47,264 nt of DNA from an uncultured Ignavibacterium sp. (GTDB lineage Bacteria; Bacteroidota; Ignavibacteria; Ignavibacteriales; Ignavibacteriaceae): NCBI GenBank assembly GCA_937942875.1, contig CALEBT010000067.1, forward strand, positions 1-47,264, written 5' to 3'. The notes beneath the pieces were generated by a model. The model did no database searches, was not told the DNA's origin, and worked only from the letters and a program-made list of their open reading frames with translations. Positions 17,021-26,807 of the stretch are shown one piece after another; position 1 is the first letter of the stretch; every line of letters begins with the position of its first letter. A program made the position numbers and the translations under genes.

Positions 17021-17999
17021 CTTTCATTCGTGATTTTAAAATCTGAATTGCATATTTATAAGCAGAAAAAATACTTGAAAAATCTGCACGATTTTTACCT
17101 GCAATATCATAAGCCGTCCCGTGATCAGGAGAAGTTCTGACAATTGGTAATCCGGCGGTAAAATTAACTCCTCTACTGAAATTCATCATCTTAAATGGGA
17201 TTAAAATCTGATCGTGATACATTCCATAAACAGCATCAAAATATTTGTAAAGATGATTGCAAAAAAAAGCATCTGAAACGAATGGACCTTTTGCAAATTC
17301 TGTTTTATTTAATGACTTGGAAATTATTTTAACTTCCTCTAAACCTATTTGTCCATTTTCGCCTGCGTGAGGATTTAGACCAAGAACAGCAACAGATGGT
17401 TTTTTTATTCCGAAATCTTTTTGTAAAGTTTTATTAAGCAAATTCAGTTTTGAATTCAGACTTGATATTTTGATTTTGGACGATACTTCTTTTAATGGGA
17501 TATGAATTGTATGAAGAGCTGCTTTCATTTTTTTGGATAAAAACATCATCAGATATTCACTGGCGTTAAATTCATTTGCAAAAAGTTCCGTTTGTCCAGT
17601 GAATTTAATACCAGCTAAATTTATAGCATATTTGGAGACAGGCGCAGTAATAACTACCGATGATTTTTTGTTTTTTAGCTGGTTGACTGCAAGTGTTAAA
17701 GATTCATAAGCACTTTTGCCAGAATCAATTGTGGGAAATCCAATTTTCATTTTAACAGAAGGCATTTCAATCAAATTCAATATGCCAGATTCAGACTCAT
17801 CAATATTATTTATTACTTTAAAATTAAATTTCAGAGAAAGGGATTCATAATAAAATCTGAATACATTCGTCGGACAAAAAAATATGAGATGATATTTTAA
17901 TTTATTGCTTAGGAGGAAATAAAAAAGTTTTAATGAAATCTCAGGTCCGATTCCGTTTATATCACCACAGGTGAAGAGGATTTTATTTTCATTTTTCAT
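17010..17999 (-). CDS. pdxA: 4-hydroxythreonine-4-phosphate dehydrogenase
   Basis: A 329-residue NAD-dependent enzyme of pyridoxal phosphate biosynthesis. 'CGDINGIGPEISLKL' at the N-terminus and 'RTSPDHGTAYDIAGK' near the C-terminus are diagnostic PdxA blocks; 'TAPVSKYAI', 'GLNPHAGENGQIG' and 'GMYHDQILIPFK' carry metal and substrate ligands. All look intact. It overlaps the GWxTD gene by 4 bases. Confidence 0.94.
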   Translation of the reverse strand: MKNENKILFTCGDINGIGPEISLKLFYFLLSNKLKYHLIFFCPTNVFRFYYESLSLKFNFKVINNIDESESGILNLIEMPSVKMKIGFPTIDSGKSAYESLTLAVNQLKNKKSSVVITAPVSKYAINLAGIKFTGQTELFANEFNASEYLMMFLSKKMKAALHTIHIPLKEVSSKIKISSLNSKLNLLNKTLQKDFGIKKPSVAVLGLNPHAGENGQIGLEEVKIISKSLNKTEFAKGPFVSDAFFCNHLYKYFDAVYGMYHDQILIPFKMMNFSRGVNFTAGLPIVRTSPDHGTAYDIAGKNRADFSSIFSAYKYAIQILKSRMKVER

Positions 18000-19300
18000 T
18001 GTAAGCTCTTAAAACTGCCATCCCCTCTAATGTCAATAAACGTAAAAACTCTTTCAGGTTTTTCATAGTACCAGGATTCAATTACTTTTCCATCGGAGTT
18101 AACATTTCTTTCAATTCTCTCTGGTCTGCCATTTAAGATCAAGACTTTTCCTCTGTCAGTTTTTGCACCATTTCGTTGAGAAACAGATATAAATTCTTTT
18201 TGTGCATAATCAACTCTCGAATAAAATTCATACATCAATTCATTAAAAGAAGTAGATGGAGTCGGATCTTTTTGTCTCCAGTAATTAAATAATTTATTTT
18301 TCTTCTCCGTTTCTGAACTGAAGTATGTCTTATAATTTTCATTTACTTCAATGAGTTCAATCATCTCAAGAGCAAAATCGTAATTATCAAGTGATTTTGG
18401 TTTATCAATCCAAATAACAGAGATTGGAATTTCTTTTAATGTTAATTCATCTTTACCATACAGATCAAGTGAATATTTTCCTTCGAACAGTTTCTCATTT
18501 ATATTTTTTATAACAAGAACATTAAATTTGGTTTCAGTCCTGTCTGAATCAGAAAGAATCGAAGGGGTTTTAAGTTCAGGTTCAAGCTCACGTTTAAGTT
18601 CAAGTAGAATTTTATTGTTTTGTAAATTTAACCTGGGCGAAATATTAGCATATTTTATAAATTCATAACTTACAAAAACTGTGTCATCAGATTTGACTTT
18701 AACTTTTTCAATTTTTGAAAGGTCGAAATTTCCAGTTAAAAGTAAATCGTATTTATTTGGAGAATAAGGGATGATATTTCCGGAAATCTCTACTTCAAAA
18801 ATATCGTTACTATTTGACTGATTTTGTTTAATCAATAAACAGCTTGGTGAATCTTTAGACCTAATAAGATCAATTTTTTTCTGATAAAAATTGAAAGGTT
18901 TTCCTATTATTAAATCTGTAAAAGTTACATTACACAGAAATGTATCAGGTGGCAATTCAAATTCAATAAAATTGCGGATAACTTCACTTTCTGAAATTGT
19001 TTTTTCGTATTCGTTTAATTCAATTAAATCTTTAATAAACTTTCTTTGTACAACCTGATTAAGACTATTTTTTATCTCAAGGTCAATTTCAAATTTTGAT
19101 ATGAATTTTGAATTATCTTTTTCGAATACAAGACTGCTATTAGGTATATTAAATAAAAAGTAGCATTTATAAACCGAGTCACTAAACACAATGAATACTT
19201 CGGATTGAACTCTATTTTTGCTATGAAATAAATTTTTATTATGAAACTGAGCTGCAGTTGAGAAACTAAAAACCAAAACTGCAAATAAAATTCTGAGCAT
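17996..19300 (-). CDS. GWxTD-domain exported protein
   Basis: A 434-residue protein with a signal peptide (about 1-17, 'LFAVLVFSFSTAAQ'). The C-terminal part 'YWRQKDPTPSTSFNELMYEF' followed by 'RVDYAQKEF' and 'KTDRGKVLILNGRPERIERN' is the GWxTD domain found in Ignavibacteria, Acidobacteria and Bacteroidota; the name motif is altered here to GAKTD. The function is unknown. The middle contains 'LELKRELEPELKTPS', coded by a hexanucleotide repeat (18572-18604). It lies between rho and pdxA with an 8-base gap to rho. Confidence 0.8.
   Translation of the reverse strand: MLRILFAVLVFSFSTAAQFHNKNLFHSKNRVQSEVFIVFSDSVYKCYFLFNIPNSSLVFEKDNSKFISKFEIDLEIKNSLNQVVQRKFIKDLIELNEYEKTISESEVIRNFIEFELPPDTFLCNVTFTDLIIGKPFNFYQKKIDLIRSKDSPSCLLIKQNQSNSNDIFEVEISGNIIPYSPNKYDLLLTGNFDLSKIEKVKVKSDDTVFVSYEFIKYANISPRLNLQNNKILLELKRELEPELKTPSILSDSDRTETKFNVLVIKNINEKLFEGKYSLDLYGKDELTLKEIPISVIWIDKPKSLDNYDFALEMIELIEVNENYKTYFSSETEKKNKLFNYWRQKDPTPSTSFNELMYEFYSRVDYAQKEFISVSQRNGAKTDRGKVLILNGRPERIERNVNSDGKVIESWYYEKPERVFTFIDIRGDGSFKSLQ
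18572..18604 (-). repeat. in-frame CTTGAA-type hexamer repeat in GWxTD gene
   Basis: On the coding strand the units are CTTGAA, CTTAAA, CGTGAG, CTTGAA, CCTGAA, CTTAAA, encoding LE-LK-RE-LE-PE-LK. The same units occur in frame in glcF at 32849-32884. A 6-base unit keeps the reading frame when copies are gained or lost. Confidence 0.75.
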
Positions 19301-19308
19301 AATACAAA

Positions 19309-20562
19309 TCAGCTATTCATATTAGCTAAAAATTCCTTGTTATTCTTTGTTCCTCTCAATTTATCCAATAACCACTCCATAGCCTCGACAGGATTATAAT
19401 CGCTAAGTAATTTTCTTAATATCCAGATTCTTTGCAAATCGTCTTCTTTCATAAGTAACTCTTCCCTTCTTGTACCTGATCTGTTCAAGTCAATGGCAGG
19501 GAAAATTCTTCTGTCACTTAAATCTCTGTTAAGCACAATTTCCATATTACCAGTACCTTTAAATTCTTCAAATATAACATCATCCATTCTTGAACCTGTA
19601 TCAATCAAAGCTGTTGCAATAATTGTTAAACTGCCACCTTCTTCAATATTTCTTGCAGCTCCGAAAAATCTTTTTGGTTTATGAAGTGCATTAGAATCAA
19701 CTCCACCAGAAAGAATTTTTCCGCTGTGAGGAATAACTACGTTATGTGCACGTGCTAATCTTGTAATAGAATCCAGAAGAATAACAACATCTTCTTTTGC
19801 TTCAACAAGTCGTTTGGCTTTTTCAATAACCATATCTGCAACCTGAACGTGTCTTTCAGGCGGCTCATCAAATGTTGAACTTATCACTTCGGCTTTGACC
19901 ATTCTTTCCATATCTGTTACTTCTTCAGGTCTTTCGTCAATCAGAAGAATTATCAGTTTAATGTCAGGATGATTTCTTGTTATAGAGTTTGCAATTTTCT
20001 GAAGTAAAATTGTTTTGCCACTTTTTGGCGGCGAGACTATCAATCCTCTCTGCCCTTTACCAATAGGAGTTAATAAATCCATAATTCTCATTGAATATTC
20101 ACCCGGTGCAGATTCCAGATAAATTCTTTTAGTCGGATAAACTGGAGTAAGATTGTCAAAAAGAGTTCGCTCACGAATTGCTTCCGGCTGCTGATTGTTT
20201 ACTGCTTCAACGCGAAGAAGAGCAAAAAATCTTTCGCCTTCTTTGGGCGGTCTTACCTGCCCGCTTACGAAATCACCTGTTCTTAACTGGAATTTTTTTA
20301 TTTGGGATGGTGATACATAAATATCGTCCGGTGAAGGAAGATAGTTGTAATCAGATGACCTCAAGAAGCCGTACCCATCAGGTAAAACTTCGAGTACACC
20401 TTTAGAAAATGTGGCACCATCCTGTGTTGTTTGTGCTTCAAGGATTTTGAATATCAAATCCTGTTTACGCAAATCACTGTAACCTGTAATTCCAAGAGAT
20501 TTTGCAATTGCGTTTAATTCGACAATTTTTTTTGACTTCAGTTCTGAAACATCCATTGGCAT
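19309..20562 (-). CDS. rho: transcription termination factor Rho
   Basis: A 417-residue hexameric RNA helicase. The Rho N-terminal helices (1-45, '[18 protein letters not shown]') are followed by the OB-fold RNA site ('[20 protein letters not shown]'), Walker A '[10 protein letters not shown]', Walker B '[17 protein letters not shown]' and the R-loop/Q-loop region '[20 protein letters not shown]'. The length is close to E. coli Rho, with no large insertion. Few intrinsic terminators are evident in this window, in keeping with Rho-dependent ends, although that link is inference. Confidence 0.97.
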   Translation of the reverse strand: MPMDVSELKSKKIVELNAIAKSLGITGYSDLRKQDLIFKILEAQTTQDGATFSKGVLEVLPDGYGFLRSSDYNYLPSPDDIYVSPSQIKKFQLRTGDFVSGQVRPPKEGERFFALLRVEAVNNQQPEAIRERTLFDNLTPVYPTKRIYLESAPGEYSMRIMDLLTPIGKGQRGLIVSPPKSGKTILLQKIANSITRNHPDIKLIILLIDERPEEVTDMERMVKAEVISSTFDEPPERHVQVADMVIEKAKRLVEAKEDVVILLDSITRLARAHNVVIPHSGKILSGGVDSNALHKPKRFFGAARNIEEGGSLTIIATALIDTGSRMDDVIFEEFKGTGNMEIVLNRDLSDRRIFPAIDLNRSGTRREELLMKEDDLQRIWILRKLLSDYNPVEAMEWLLDKLRGTKNNKEFLANMNS

Positions 20563-20671
20563 TATTTTATCGTCCTATTTTTTTTAACATTTGATTAACT
20601 AAGATTATATCTTGATTTTATAAGAAAAGAAATTGAAGACTGTTTCAACTTAATTCCATTATCTTAAAAAT

Positions 20672-21937
20672 TCAAGTTTTAATTTCATTTAATATTGATT
20701 TTATTTCTCCTATTAAATACATACTGCCTGTTATTACAAGACAATTATCAGATTTTTCCTTAATGTAATTTAATAGGAAACTTTTTTTATCAGTAATTAG
20801 CTCTGCTTTTATATTGTTCTCCTCAAAGAGCTTAATGATATTTTCTGGTTCTTCTCTACGCTCATAATTTATTTCAGTAACGAAAACTTTATCAAAATTA
20901 TTATCAATAATCTTTATCATAGAAGCAATGTCTTTGTCCTTTAGTGCACTAAAAAGCAAAAAAGTTTCTCTGTATTTATTTTTTTCTTTAAGGAATTCAG
21001 ATATAAATACGTTCATTCCTGCAGGATTATGAGCAGAATCGAGAATAATTTTGGGATTATTTGAAACGATTTCATATCTGCCCTGAATGAGTGAATTTTT
21101 AATTACATTTTTTAATCCATCATAAATCACTTTGGGATCATCTATTAAAAGAGTTTTAGCAACCGTCAGCGTAGCAAGTGCGGCATTATACCTCTGATGT
21201 TTTCCTTGTAAGGGTATAAACCAATCTTCAAGATTAATTTCTTCAGAATATAATTCTACTTTTCCATTTTTCTCGATAAGATAATCCTCAACTCTTATAA
21301 GCTTAGCATTTTTTTCTTTGCAAATTTTTTCTATAACCTCATCTGCTTCTGAAGATAATTTACCTACAAAAACCTTTGAATTATTTTTTATAATTCCACC
21401 TTTTTCATTGGCAATTAGCGAGATTTTATCACCAAGTATATTTGTATGTTCCAAACTTATGGAGGTAATTACACAAGCTAAAGGATTTTTAATCACATTA
21501 GTTGCGTCAAGTCTTCCGCCTAAACCAGTTTCTATAACAGCAAAATCTACTTTTTGTGATAAGAAGTATTCAAAGGCTAAAGCAGTTGTTACTTCAAAAA
21601 AAGTGAGTTTATTTTCATCTATATATTGTTCGTGCTTATTGATAAAATCAGTTATAAATTTATCCGGAATTAGCTTGCCATTTACAATAATTCTTTCGTT
21701 AAATTTTACAAAATGCGGAGAAGTATATAATCCAACTTTATAACCTGCCTGAATTAAAATACTGGTTATAAATGACGCTGTGCTTCCCTTTCCATTTGAC
21801 CCTGCAATATGAAAAGTTTTAAGCTTGTTTTGCGGATTTCCAATTTTATCGAGAAAAGCCTGAATATTTTCAAGCCCTAATTTCACACCGAAGTTATGAA
21901 GAGCGAAAAGTTTATCTAAAGCTGATTTTATTTCCAT
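20672..21937 (-). CDS. folC: folylpolyglutamate synthase / dihydrofolate synthase
   Basis: A 421-residue Mur-ligase-family enzyme that adds glutamate to folates. The ATP loop is 'HIAGSNGKGSTASFI', followed by 'VGLYTSPHFVKFNERI', 'ETGLGGRLDATNVI' and 'ILDSAHNPAGM', all FolC signatures. The length is typical. The start codon overlaps the stop of pyrD by one base. A 109-base gap separates it from rho downstream. Confidence 0.95.
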   Translation of the reverse strand: MEIKSALDKLFALHNFGVKLGLENIQAFLDKIGNPQNKLKTFHIAGSNGKGSTASFITSILIQAGYKVGLYTSPHFVKFNERIIVNGKLIPDKFITDFINKHEQYIDENKLTFFEVTTALAFEYFLSQKVDFAVIETGLGGRLDATNVIKNPLACVITSISLEHTNILGDKISLIANEKGGIIKNNSKVFVGKLSSEADEVIEKICKEKNAKLIRVEDYLIEKNGKVELYSEEINLEDWFIPLQGKHQRYNAALATLTVAKTLLIDDPKVIYDGLKNVIKNSLIQGRYEIVSNNPKIILDSAHNPAGMNVFISEFLKEKNKYRETFLLFSALKDKDIASMIKIIDNNFDKVFVTEINYERREEPENIIKLFEENNIKAELITDKKSFLLNYIKEKSDNCLVITGSMYLIGEIKSILNEIKT

Positions 21938-22857
21938 TATTCTAAAATATATGAACCAGTTAATTTACTAATTGATTCAATGTTTCTTTCACTGCAATAA
22001 TTATAGAGACCCTTTAAGATAGATACAGAGGCTGTAGGATCGATAAAATTTAATGTTCCTAACTGAATTGCTGCAGCACCAACGATCATAAATTCAATAA
22101 TATCCTGCCAATTCATAATTCCTCCCACACCAATTATAGGGATATCGACACTGAGATGAATTTCTAAAACTTTAGCCAAAGCAATTGGCTTAATAGCCGG
22201 ACCTGAAAGTCCTCCAAAAATATTACTAAGTTTTGGTTTTCTTGTATTAATATTAAATGCTGTTCCCACTAAAGTATTAATTGCAGATACTGCATCGGCT
22301 CCGTTTTCTTTACATATCTTTGCAAACTCGGAGATGTAAGAAACGTTCGGAGAGAGCTTGATAATAAGTGTTTTATCAGTAACGGCTCTAACCCGTTCGG
22401 TAATTTTACCTACCATAGTAAGATTGTTACCAAACTGAAGTCCACCTTCTTTAACATTCGGACAGGAAACATTTATTTCAAAAGCTTTGATTGTGTTTTC
22501 AGAATCTAATGATTTAACACATTCAACATACTCCTCAATTGAACTTGCAGCAATATTACATATTATCGGAACATCATACTTTGCTAAAAATGGTATTTTT
22601 TCATTTATAAATTCTTCCAGACCTACATTAGCAAGTCCAATCGCATTCAACATACCAGCAGAAGTTTCAACGATTCTTTGAGGTTTATTTCCTTTCCTTG
22701 GTTTAAGACTTATTGATTTGGTGATAATTCCGCCCAAAATATTCAAATCAATAAAATCAGACATTTCATTCCCATATCCAACTGTTCCTGAAGCTAAAAG
22801 TATAGGATTTTTTAACTTCAGTTTTCCAATTTTTACAGATAAATCAATCGTTTTCAT
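21937..22857 (-). CDS. pyrD: dihydroorotate dehydrogenase B, catalytic subunit
   Basis: A 306-residue FMN TIM-barrel enzyme of pyrimidine synthesis. 'SAGMLNAIGLANVG' binds substrate, and 'NVSCPNVKEGG' contains the class 1 catalytic Cys. 'GGLSGPAIKPIAL' and 'IIGVGGIMNWQD' are FMN phosphate sites. A Cys base plus the neighbouring pyrK (4-base overlap) identify the NAD-linked type 1B enzyme. Confidence 0.95.
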   Translation of the reverse strand: MKTIDLSVKIGKLKLKNPILLASGTVGYGNEMSDFIDLNILGGIITKSISLKPRKGNKPQRIVETSAGMLNAIGLANVGLEEFINEKIPFLAKYDVPIICNIAASSIEEYVECVKSLDSENTIKAFEINVSCPNVKEGGLQFGNNLTMVGKITERVRAVTDKTLIIKLSPNVSYISEFAKICKENGADAVSAINTLVGTAFNINTRKPKLSNIFGGLSGPAIKPIALAKVLEIHLSVDIPIIGVGGIMNWQDIIEFMIVGAAAIQLGTLNFIDPTASVSILKGLYNYCSERNIESISKLTGSYILE

Positions 22858-23630
22858 AATACTACATCATTAACATTAAAAACAGGCCCATCCTTACAAA
22901 TTAAATGGTAATGGTCAGGATTATTTGCATCCTGAATCGGACAACCCTGACAAATTCCAAATCCGCAAGCCATTGCGCTTTCAGTTGAAATCTCACAAGT
23001 AAGATTATATCCGAAATTATTTAATTTTTTAACTGAGTCAGATAGTGCTTTTAACATTCCATTTGGTCCGCAAGCAAAAATTTTAATTTTTTTACTCAGA
23101 TGATTTTTAATCTCTTGTTCAAATAACTCAATAACATTTCCTTTAAAGCCTTCAGATCCGTCTTCAGTTGCAACCGAGTAATTAGGGATATTGTATTTAA
23201 TTACTTCTGATTTAGTTTTTCCACCAACAAATGAGATAATATTTTTTTGATTCTTCAATTTTCTGAATAAAAAAGGAAAAGGAGCTGCACCTAAACCCCC
23301 CGCAATAAAAACTGCTAAATCAAAATCTGCATCGAAATTAAAACCTTTGCCTAAAGGTCCGAGTATATTTATCAAATCACCTTTATGTTTACAAGCCAGA
23401 ATTCTTGTGCCTTCGCCGAAGATATTGAACATCAAAAAGATATTGTCATCTTCAACATCACAAATACTAAAAGGTCTTCGTAATAAGGGAGAAAAACCTT
23501 CACTTACTTTAATATTAAGGAATTGCCCCGGAAGAATCTCTTTTGCAATTTCAGGTGACTTTATTTTTTGAAGAAAAATTCCTTTTTGAATTTCTGATAA
23601 TTCAACAACAGGTGAACTAATAATTAACAA
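22854..23630 (-). CDS. pyrK: dihydroorotate dehydrogenase B, electron transfer subunit
   Basis: A 258-residue FAD/2Fe-2S protein that passes electrons from PyrD to NAD. 'LLRRPFSICD' binds FAD, 'AGGLGAAPFPFL' and 'FACGPNGML' bind NAD(P), and the cluster ligands lie in 'MACGFGICQGCPIQD' plus 'LICKDGPVFNVNDVV'. All four Cys are visible. It is transcribed before pyrD with ATGA-type overlap. Confidence 0.95.
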   Translation of the reverse strand: MLIISSPVVELSEIQKGIFLQKIKSPEIAKEILPGQFLNIKVSEGFSPLLRRPFSICDVEDDNIFLMFNIFGEGTRILACKHKGDLINILGPLGKGFNFDADFDLAVFIAGGLGAAPFPFLFRKLKNQKNIISFVGGKTKSEVIKYNIPNYSVATEDGSEGFKGNVIELFEQEIKNHLSKKIKIFACGPNGMLKALSDSVKKLNNFGYNLTCEISTESAMACGFGICQGCPIQDANNPDHYHLICKDGPVFNVNDVVL

Positions 23631-23727
23631 TAAATTTCCTCAATTAGTAATTTGACTTGAATATTGATAAGTAATATTACTGATTTGTTGCTCAAAAATA
23701 ATAAAAAATTTAATTGCCAAACAAATA

Positions 23728-24795
23728 TCAACAATAATCTTCCAGATTATGAGTTTTAAGGTAATCAACAACTTTTTTAACTTCCTGTGCTTTATCTCTT
23801 CTGCAAACAAGAAGAGTATCATCCTGGTTTATTATAATTAAATTATCTACTCCAATAACCGCTGTAACTTTATCGGGAGAATAAACATAGGAATCAATCA
23901 CTGAATCAAGATAAACATTGCCATTTATTGCATTTCCATCGAGATTCTTTTCTGACAACTGGTAAACTTCTTCCCAACTACCTACATCGCTCCACACAAA
24001 GAAGCCTTTTGTCAGATAAACTCTGGAAGATTTTTCCATAATTCCATAGTCAATAGAGATTTTTTTCATCATACCATAATTTCGGATAAGAACCTCTTCA
24101 AAGGTTGCTTTACCAATATTTTTTTCAATTTCTTCGAGACCTTCGTAAAGGTCAGGCATAAGATTTTTAATTTCAGATAAAATTGTTTCAACTTTCCAAA
24201 TAAACATTCCGCTATTCCACATAAAATCACCACTTTCAAGGAATCTCAAAGCGGTTGCATAGTTTGGTTTTTCAGCAAAAGTTAAAACCTTATAGATATT
24301 ATCAGATATTTTTCTCTCATCTATCTGAATGTAGCCGTAACCAGTTTCCGGTCTGGTAGGGTTTATTCCAATAGTTACCAAGCCATCAGATTCAAAGGCA
24401 AATTTTGCTGCGTTCTTTAAAGTGTTAAGGAATATTTCTTCCTCTTTGATTATATGGTCAGCCGGAAGAACTATAGTAACAGCATCGGGATCAATATTTT
24501 TAATTATGACACTTGCCAATCCAATACAGGCGGCAGTATTTCTTCCGAAAGGCTCAATTATAATATTTTTCTCAGGTATGTTGTTTAATTGTTTTTTAAC
24601 CTCATCGGCTTGTATTCTATTGGTAATTATGAAAATGTTTTCGTTTTTTATTAGTGGTTTTAACCTTTTAACAGTAGCCTGAATCATTGTATCATCATCG
24701 AAGATTTTTAATAACTGCTTCGGTAATGCTTTTTTGCTTCTTGGCCAGAATCTGGAACCTACACCTCCGGCCATAATTACTGCGTAAATATTCAT
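23728..24795 (-). CDS. manC: mannose-1-phosphate guanylyltransferase
   Basis: A 355-residue nucleotidyltransferase making GDP-mannose. 'VIMAGGVGSRFWPRSKKALPKQ' (24730-24790) contains the pyrophosphorylase signature; 'LPADHIIKEEEIF', 'TFAEKPNYATA', 'WNSGMFIWK' and 'WSDVGSWEEVY' are typical of ManC. There is no C-terminal isomerase domain, so it is the short single-function form. It is followed by pyrK after 97 bases of AT-rich DNA. It feeds glycan synthesis, possibly with the GT2 and flippase genes upstream in the operon. Confidence 0.93.
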   Translation of the reverse strand: MNIYAVIMAGGVGSRFWPRSKKALPKQLLKIFDDDTMIQATVKRLKPLIKNENIFIITNRIQADEVKKQLNNIPEKNIIIEPFGRNTAACIGLASVIIKNIDPDAVTIVLPADHIIKEEEIFLNTLKNAAKFAFESDGLVTIGINPTRPETGYGYIQIDERKISDNIYKVLTFAEKPNYATALRFLESGDFMWNSGMFIWKVETILSEIKNLMPDLYEGLEEIEKNIGKATFEEVLIRNYGMMKKISIDYGIMEKSSRVYLTKGFFVWSDVGSWEEVYQLSEKNLDGNAINGNVYLDSVIDSYVYSPDKVTAVIGVDNLIIINQDDTLLVCRRDKAQEVKKVVDYLKTHNLEDYC

Positions 24796-24808
24796 TCTGA
24801 TTCCTTCT

Positions 24809-25645
24809 TTATAATCTGCTTGAAATTTTTCTACTTAAAGAATCTGCTTTATTTAAGAAGTTAGTTATATCAATATTTTTCCTTTTAATTATTGCAGCTA
24901 TAACAATAAGACAAGCTCTTATGCAATCAATTACTTCTTTATCAGGGTTCAATTTCTTGTATTTAATTAACTCTAAAGAGCCTTTTATTGTGGAGTGCAT
25001 ATTTGCAATTAAATCAAACCCGAATTTTTTAGAGCTATTTAGATTGTTCGAAAAAATATTTATGTAGTATGATATTTCTTCGGATTCATAATCGTCTGAA
25101 TAGATTCTATTAAGAAATTCATCAAACTGTTTTATTGGTGAAAGGATATTAGCTTCATATTGTTGCAATAAAAGTTCATCATCTTCAAATTCATCCTCAA
25201 GAATAAATTTTTCTTTCAATCTATCAGATTCAAATTCACTTTGCAAAGCTATATTTTTTGAAAAATTTTGCTTTTTTACTTCTTTAAGGTCAGAACTAAG
25301 ATTTTTTATATTATCCAATGATGCTTTAAATGAAGATGGATTTGTTGATTCAAGAAGAATACTTAAATCTCTTATCAGATTTCTGGAATGGTCTTTAAAT
25401 ATCTCGCTTACTTTAAAGAAATCAATGGTTCCATTCTCAAGATAATTTAATATTTCACCAAGTTTAATTGCAAGAGTTGAAAGCTCTGTAATTTTCTTCA
25501 TCATTCTTATATCCTCCTCAAGATCGGGGGAAGATAAAATTTCTTCTTTCAATAAAGCAACTATCTCTATCTGCTGAGTAGATAATCTTAGACTGTTTGC
25601 AGCAGCGCTCAAACACTGGGTAATATATTGCTTAATGAAATGCAT
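24809..25645 (-). CDS. unknown all-helical protein
   Basis: A 278-residue protein I do not recognise. It looks almost wholly alpha-helical, with no signal peptide and an acidic central stretch 'FILEDEFEDDELLLQQYE' at about 145-162. The C-terminus holds a hydrophobic helix 'CIRACLIVIAAIIKRK'. The start overlaps the alr stop by one base and its end is 13 bases from manC, so it is in the operon. It may be a scaffold or regulator, but nothing in the sequence proves that. Confidence 0.6.
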   Translation of the reverse strand: MHFIKQYITQCLSAAANSLRLSTQQIEIVALLKEEILSSPDLEEDIRMMKKITELSTLAIKLGEILNYLENGTIDFFKVSEIFKDHSRNLIRDLSILLESTNPSSFKASLDNIKNLSSDLKEVKKQNFSKNIALQSEFESDRLKEKFILEDEFEDDELLLQQYEANILSPIKQFDEFLNRIYSDDYESEEISYYINIFSNNLNSSKKFGFDLIANMHSTIKGSLELIKYKKLNPDKEVIDCIRACLIVIAAIIKRKNIDITNFLNKADSLSRKISSRL

Positions 25646-26763
25646 TATTTTTTATATAATCTGGGCACTCTTTTACTTATGTTACAGGTTATTTCGTAAG
25701 GTATTGTGTTTAATATCTTACTCCAGTCCCACGCATCGAAAATTAAATTATTTTTGGAACCTAATAAAATTACTTCATCATTTTCGCAAATATTATCATT
25801 TTTCACTTCAAACATAATTCTATCCATTGTAACAGTACCAACCTGGTTATAAAATTTATTTTTGATAATAGCTTTAGCTTTGTTAGTCAATCCTCTTGAA
25901 TATCCATCTGCATAACCAAAAGAGACTGATGCAATTTTAGTTTTATTTTTTGCAAAAAATTTTTGCCCATAACTTACAGATTCACCTCTGTTAATATAAT
26001 TAACACTTGCAACCTTTGAATATAAAGACATAACAGGTTTTAGCTCCACAGTTTCGAGCGAACTTAAGTCTGGCTTATAACCATAAAGTGAAATTCCAGC
26101 TCTTACCATATCAAAATAAGAATCAGGAATATTTAATATAGCACCGCTGTTAGCAGCGTGAACGATTCCAGGATTTAGGTTATTATTTAGAATTTTTACT
26201 ATTAGGTCATTAAATCTTTTTAATTGTACTTTTGCAAAACTGTCATTGGGAATATCCGAGGTTGCAAAATGAGTGTATATTCCTTCAATATCAACTTTAC
26301 CAAAAGAATAAAATTTTAGTATCTCAATTAAATTTTCGTCCCATCTGATTCCCAAACGATTCATACCTGTATTAATTTTAATATGAGCCTTTATTTTTTT
26401 TGATGATTTATACTTCTTGAAATAATTAGTTAACAAGCTAAAATCAGATTTTCTGCTAATTGTTATTGTCAAATCAAACCTACTTGCAAGCTTTAACGAA
26501 GAATTACTAATTACATCAAAAACTAAAATTGGTTCCTTCAAGCCTGATTTTCTAAGTTCTACTCCTTCTTCTATCAGTGCGATTCCAAAATATTCAGGCT
26601 TGGGCTTTAATGACGATAAATATTTAGCAACTTCAATGGCTCCGTGACCGTAGGCATCAGCTTTAACAACAGCAAGAAATTTTGACGGACTGACTTTCTT
26701 TCTCAAGTTTAAGTAATTGAATTTTAGGTTCTTTAAATTGATTAGTGCAAAAGAATTTCTCAT
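25645..26763 (-). CDS. alr: alanine racemase
   Basis: A 372-residue PLP enzyme making D-alanine for peptidoglycan. 'FLAVVKADAYGHGAIEVAK' carries the PLP Lys in the first 40 residues; 'HIKINTGMNRLGIRW', 'ARAGISLYGY' and 'VSFGYADGYSRGL' follow. 'GTVTMDRIMFEV' corresponds to the QVGTVCMDxxM block that includes the substrate contact; the usual Cys is Thr here. Length is normal. Separated by 44 bases from the GT2 gene upstream in transcription. Confidence 0.94.
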   Translation of the reverse strand: MRNSFALINLKNLKFNYLNLRKKVSPSKFLAVVKADAYGHGAIEVAKYLSSLKPKPEYFGIALIEEGVELRKSGLKEPILVFDVISNSSLKLASRFDLTITISRKSDFSLLTNYFKKYKSSKKIKAHIKINTGMNRLGIRWDENLIEILKFYSFGKVDIEGIYTHFATSDIPNDSFAKVQLKRFNDLIVKILNNNLNPGIVHAANSGAILNIPDSYFDMVRAGISLYGYKPDLSSLETVELKPVMSLYSKVASVNYINRGESVSYGQKFFAKNKTKIASVSFGYADGYSRGLTNKAKAIIKNKFYNQVGTVTMDRIMFEVKNDNICENDEVILLGSKNNLIFDAWDWSKILNTIPYEITCNISKRVPRLYKK

Positions 26764-26807
26764 CAGATATGTAAATGTTTATCGAGTTGAATCAACTGTT
26801 TAGTTAA

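Noticed and set aside
23640-23822. 60-residue minus-strand ORF between manC and pyrK
   Set aside because: It overlaps the end of manC in another frame and has no motif or ribosome site.
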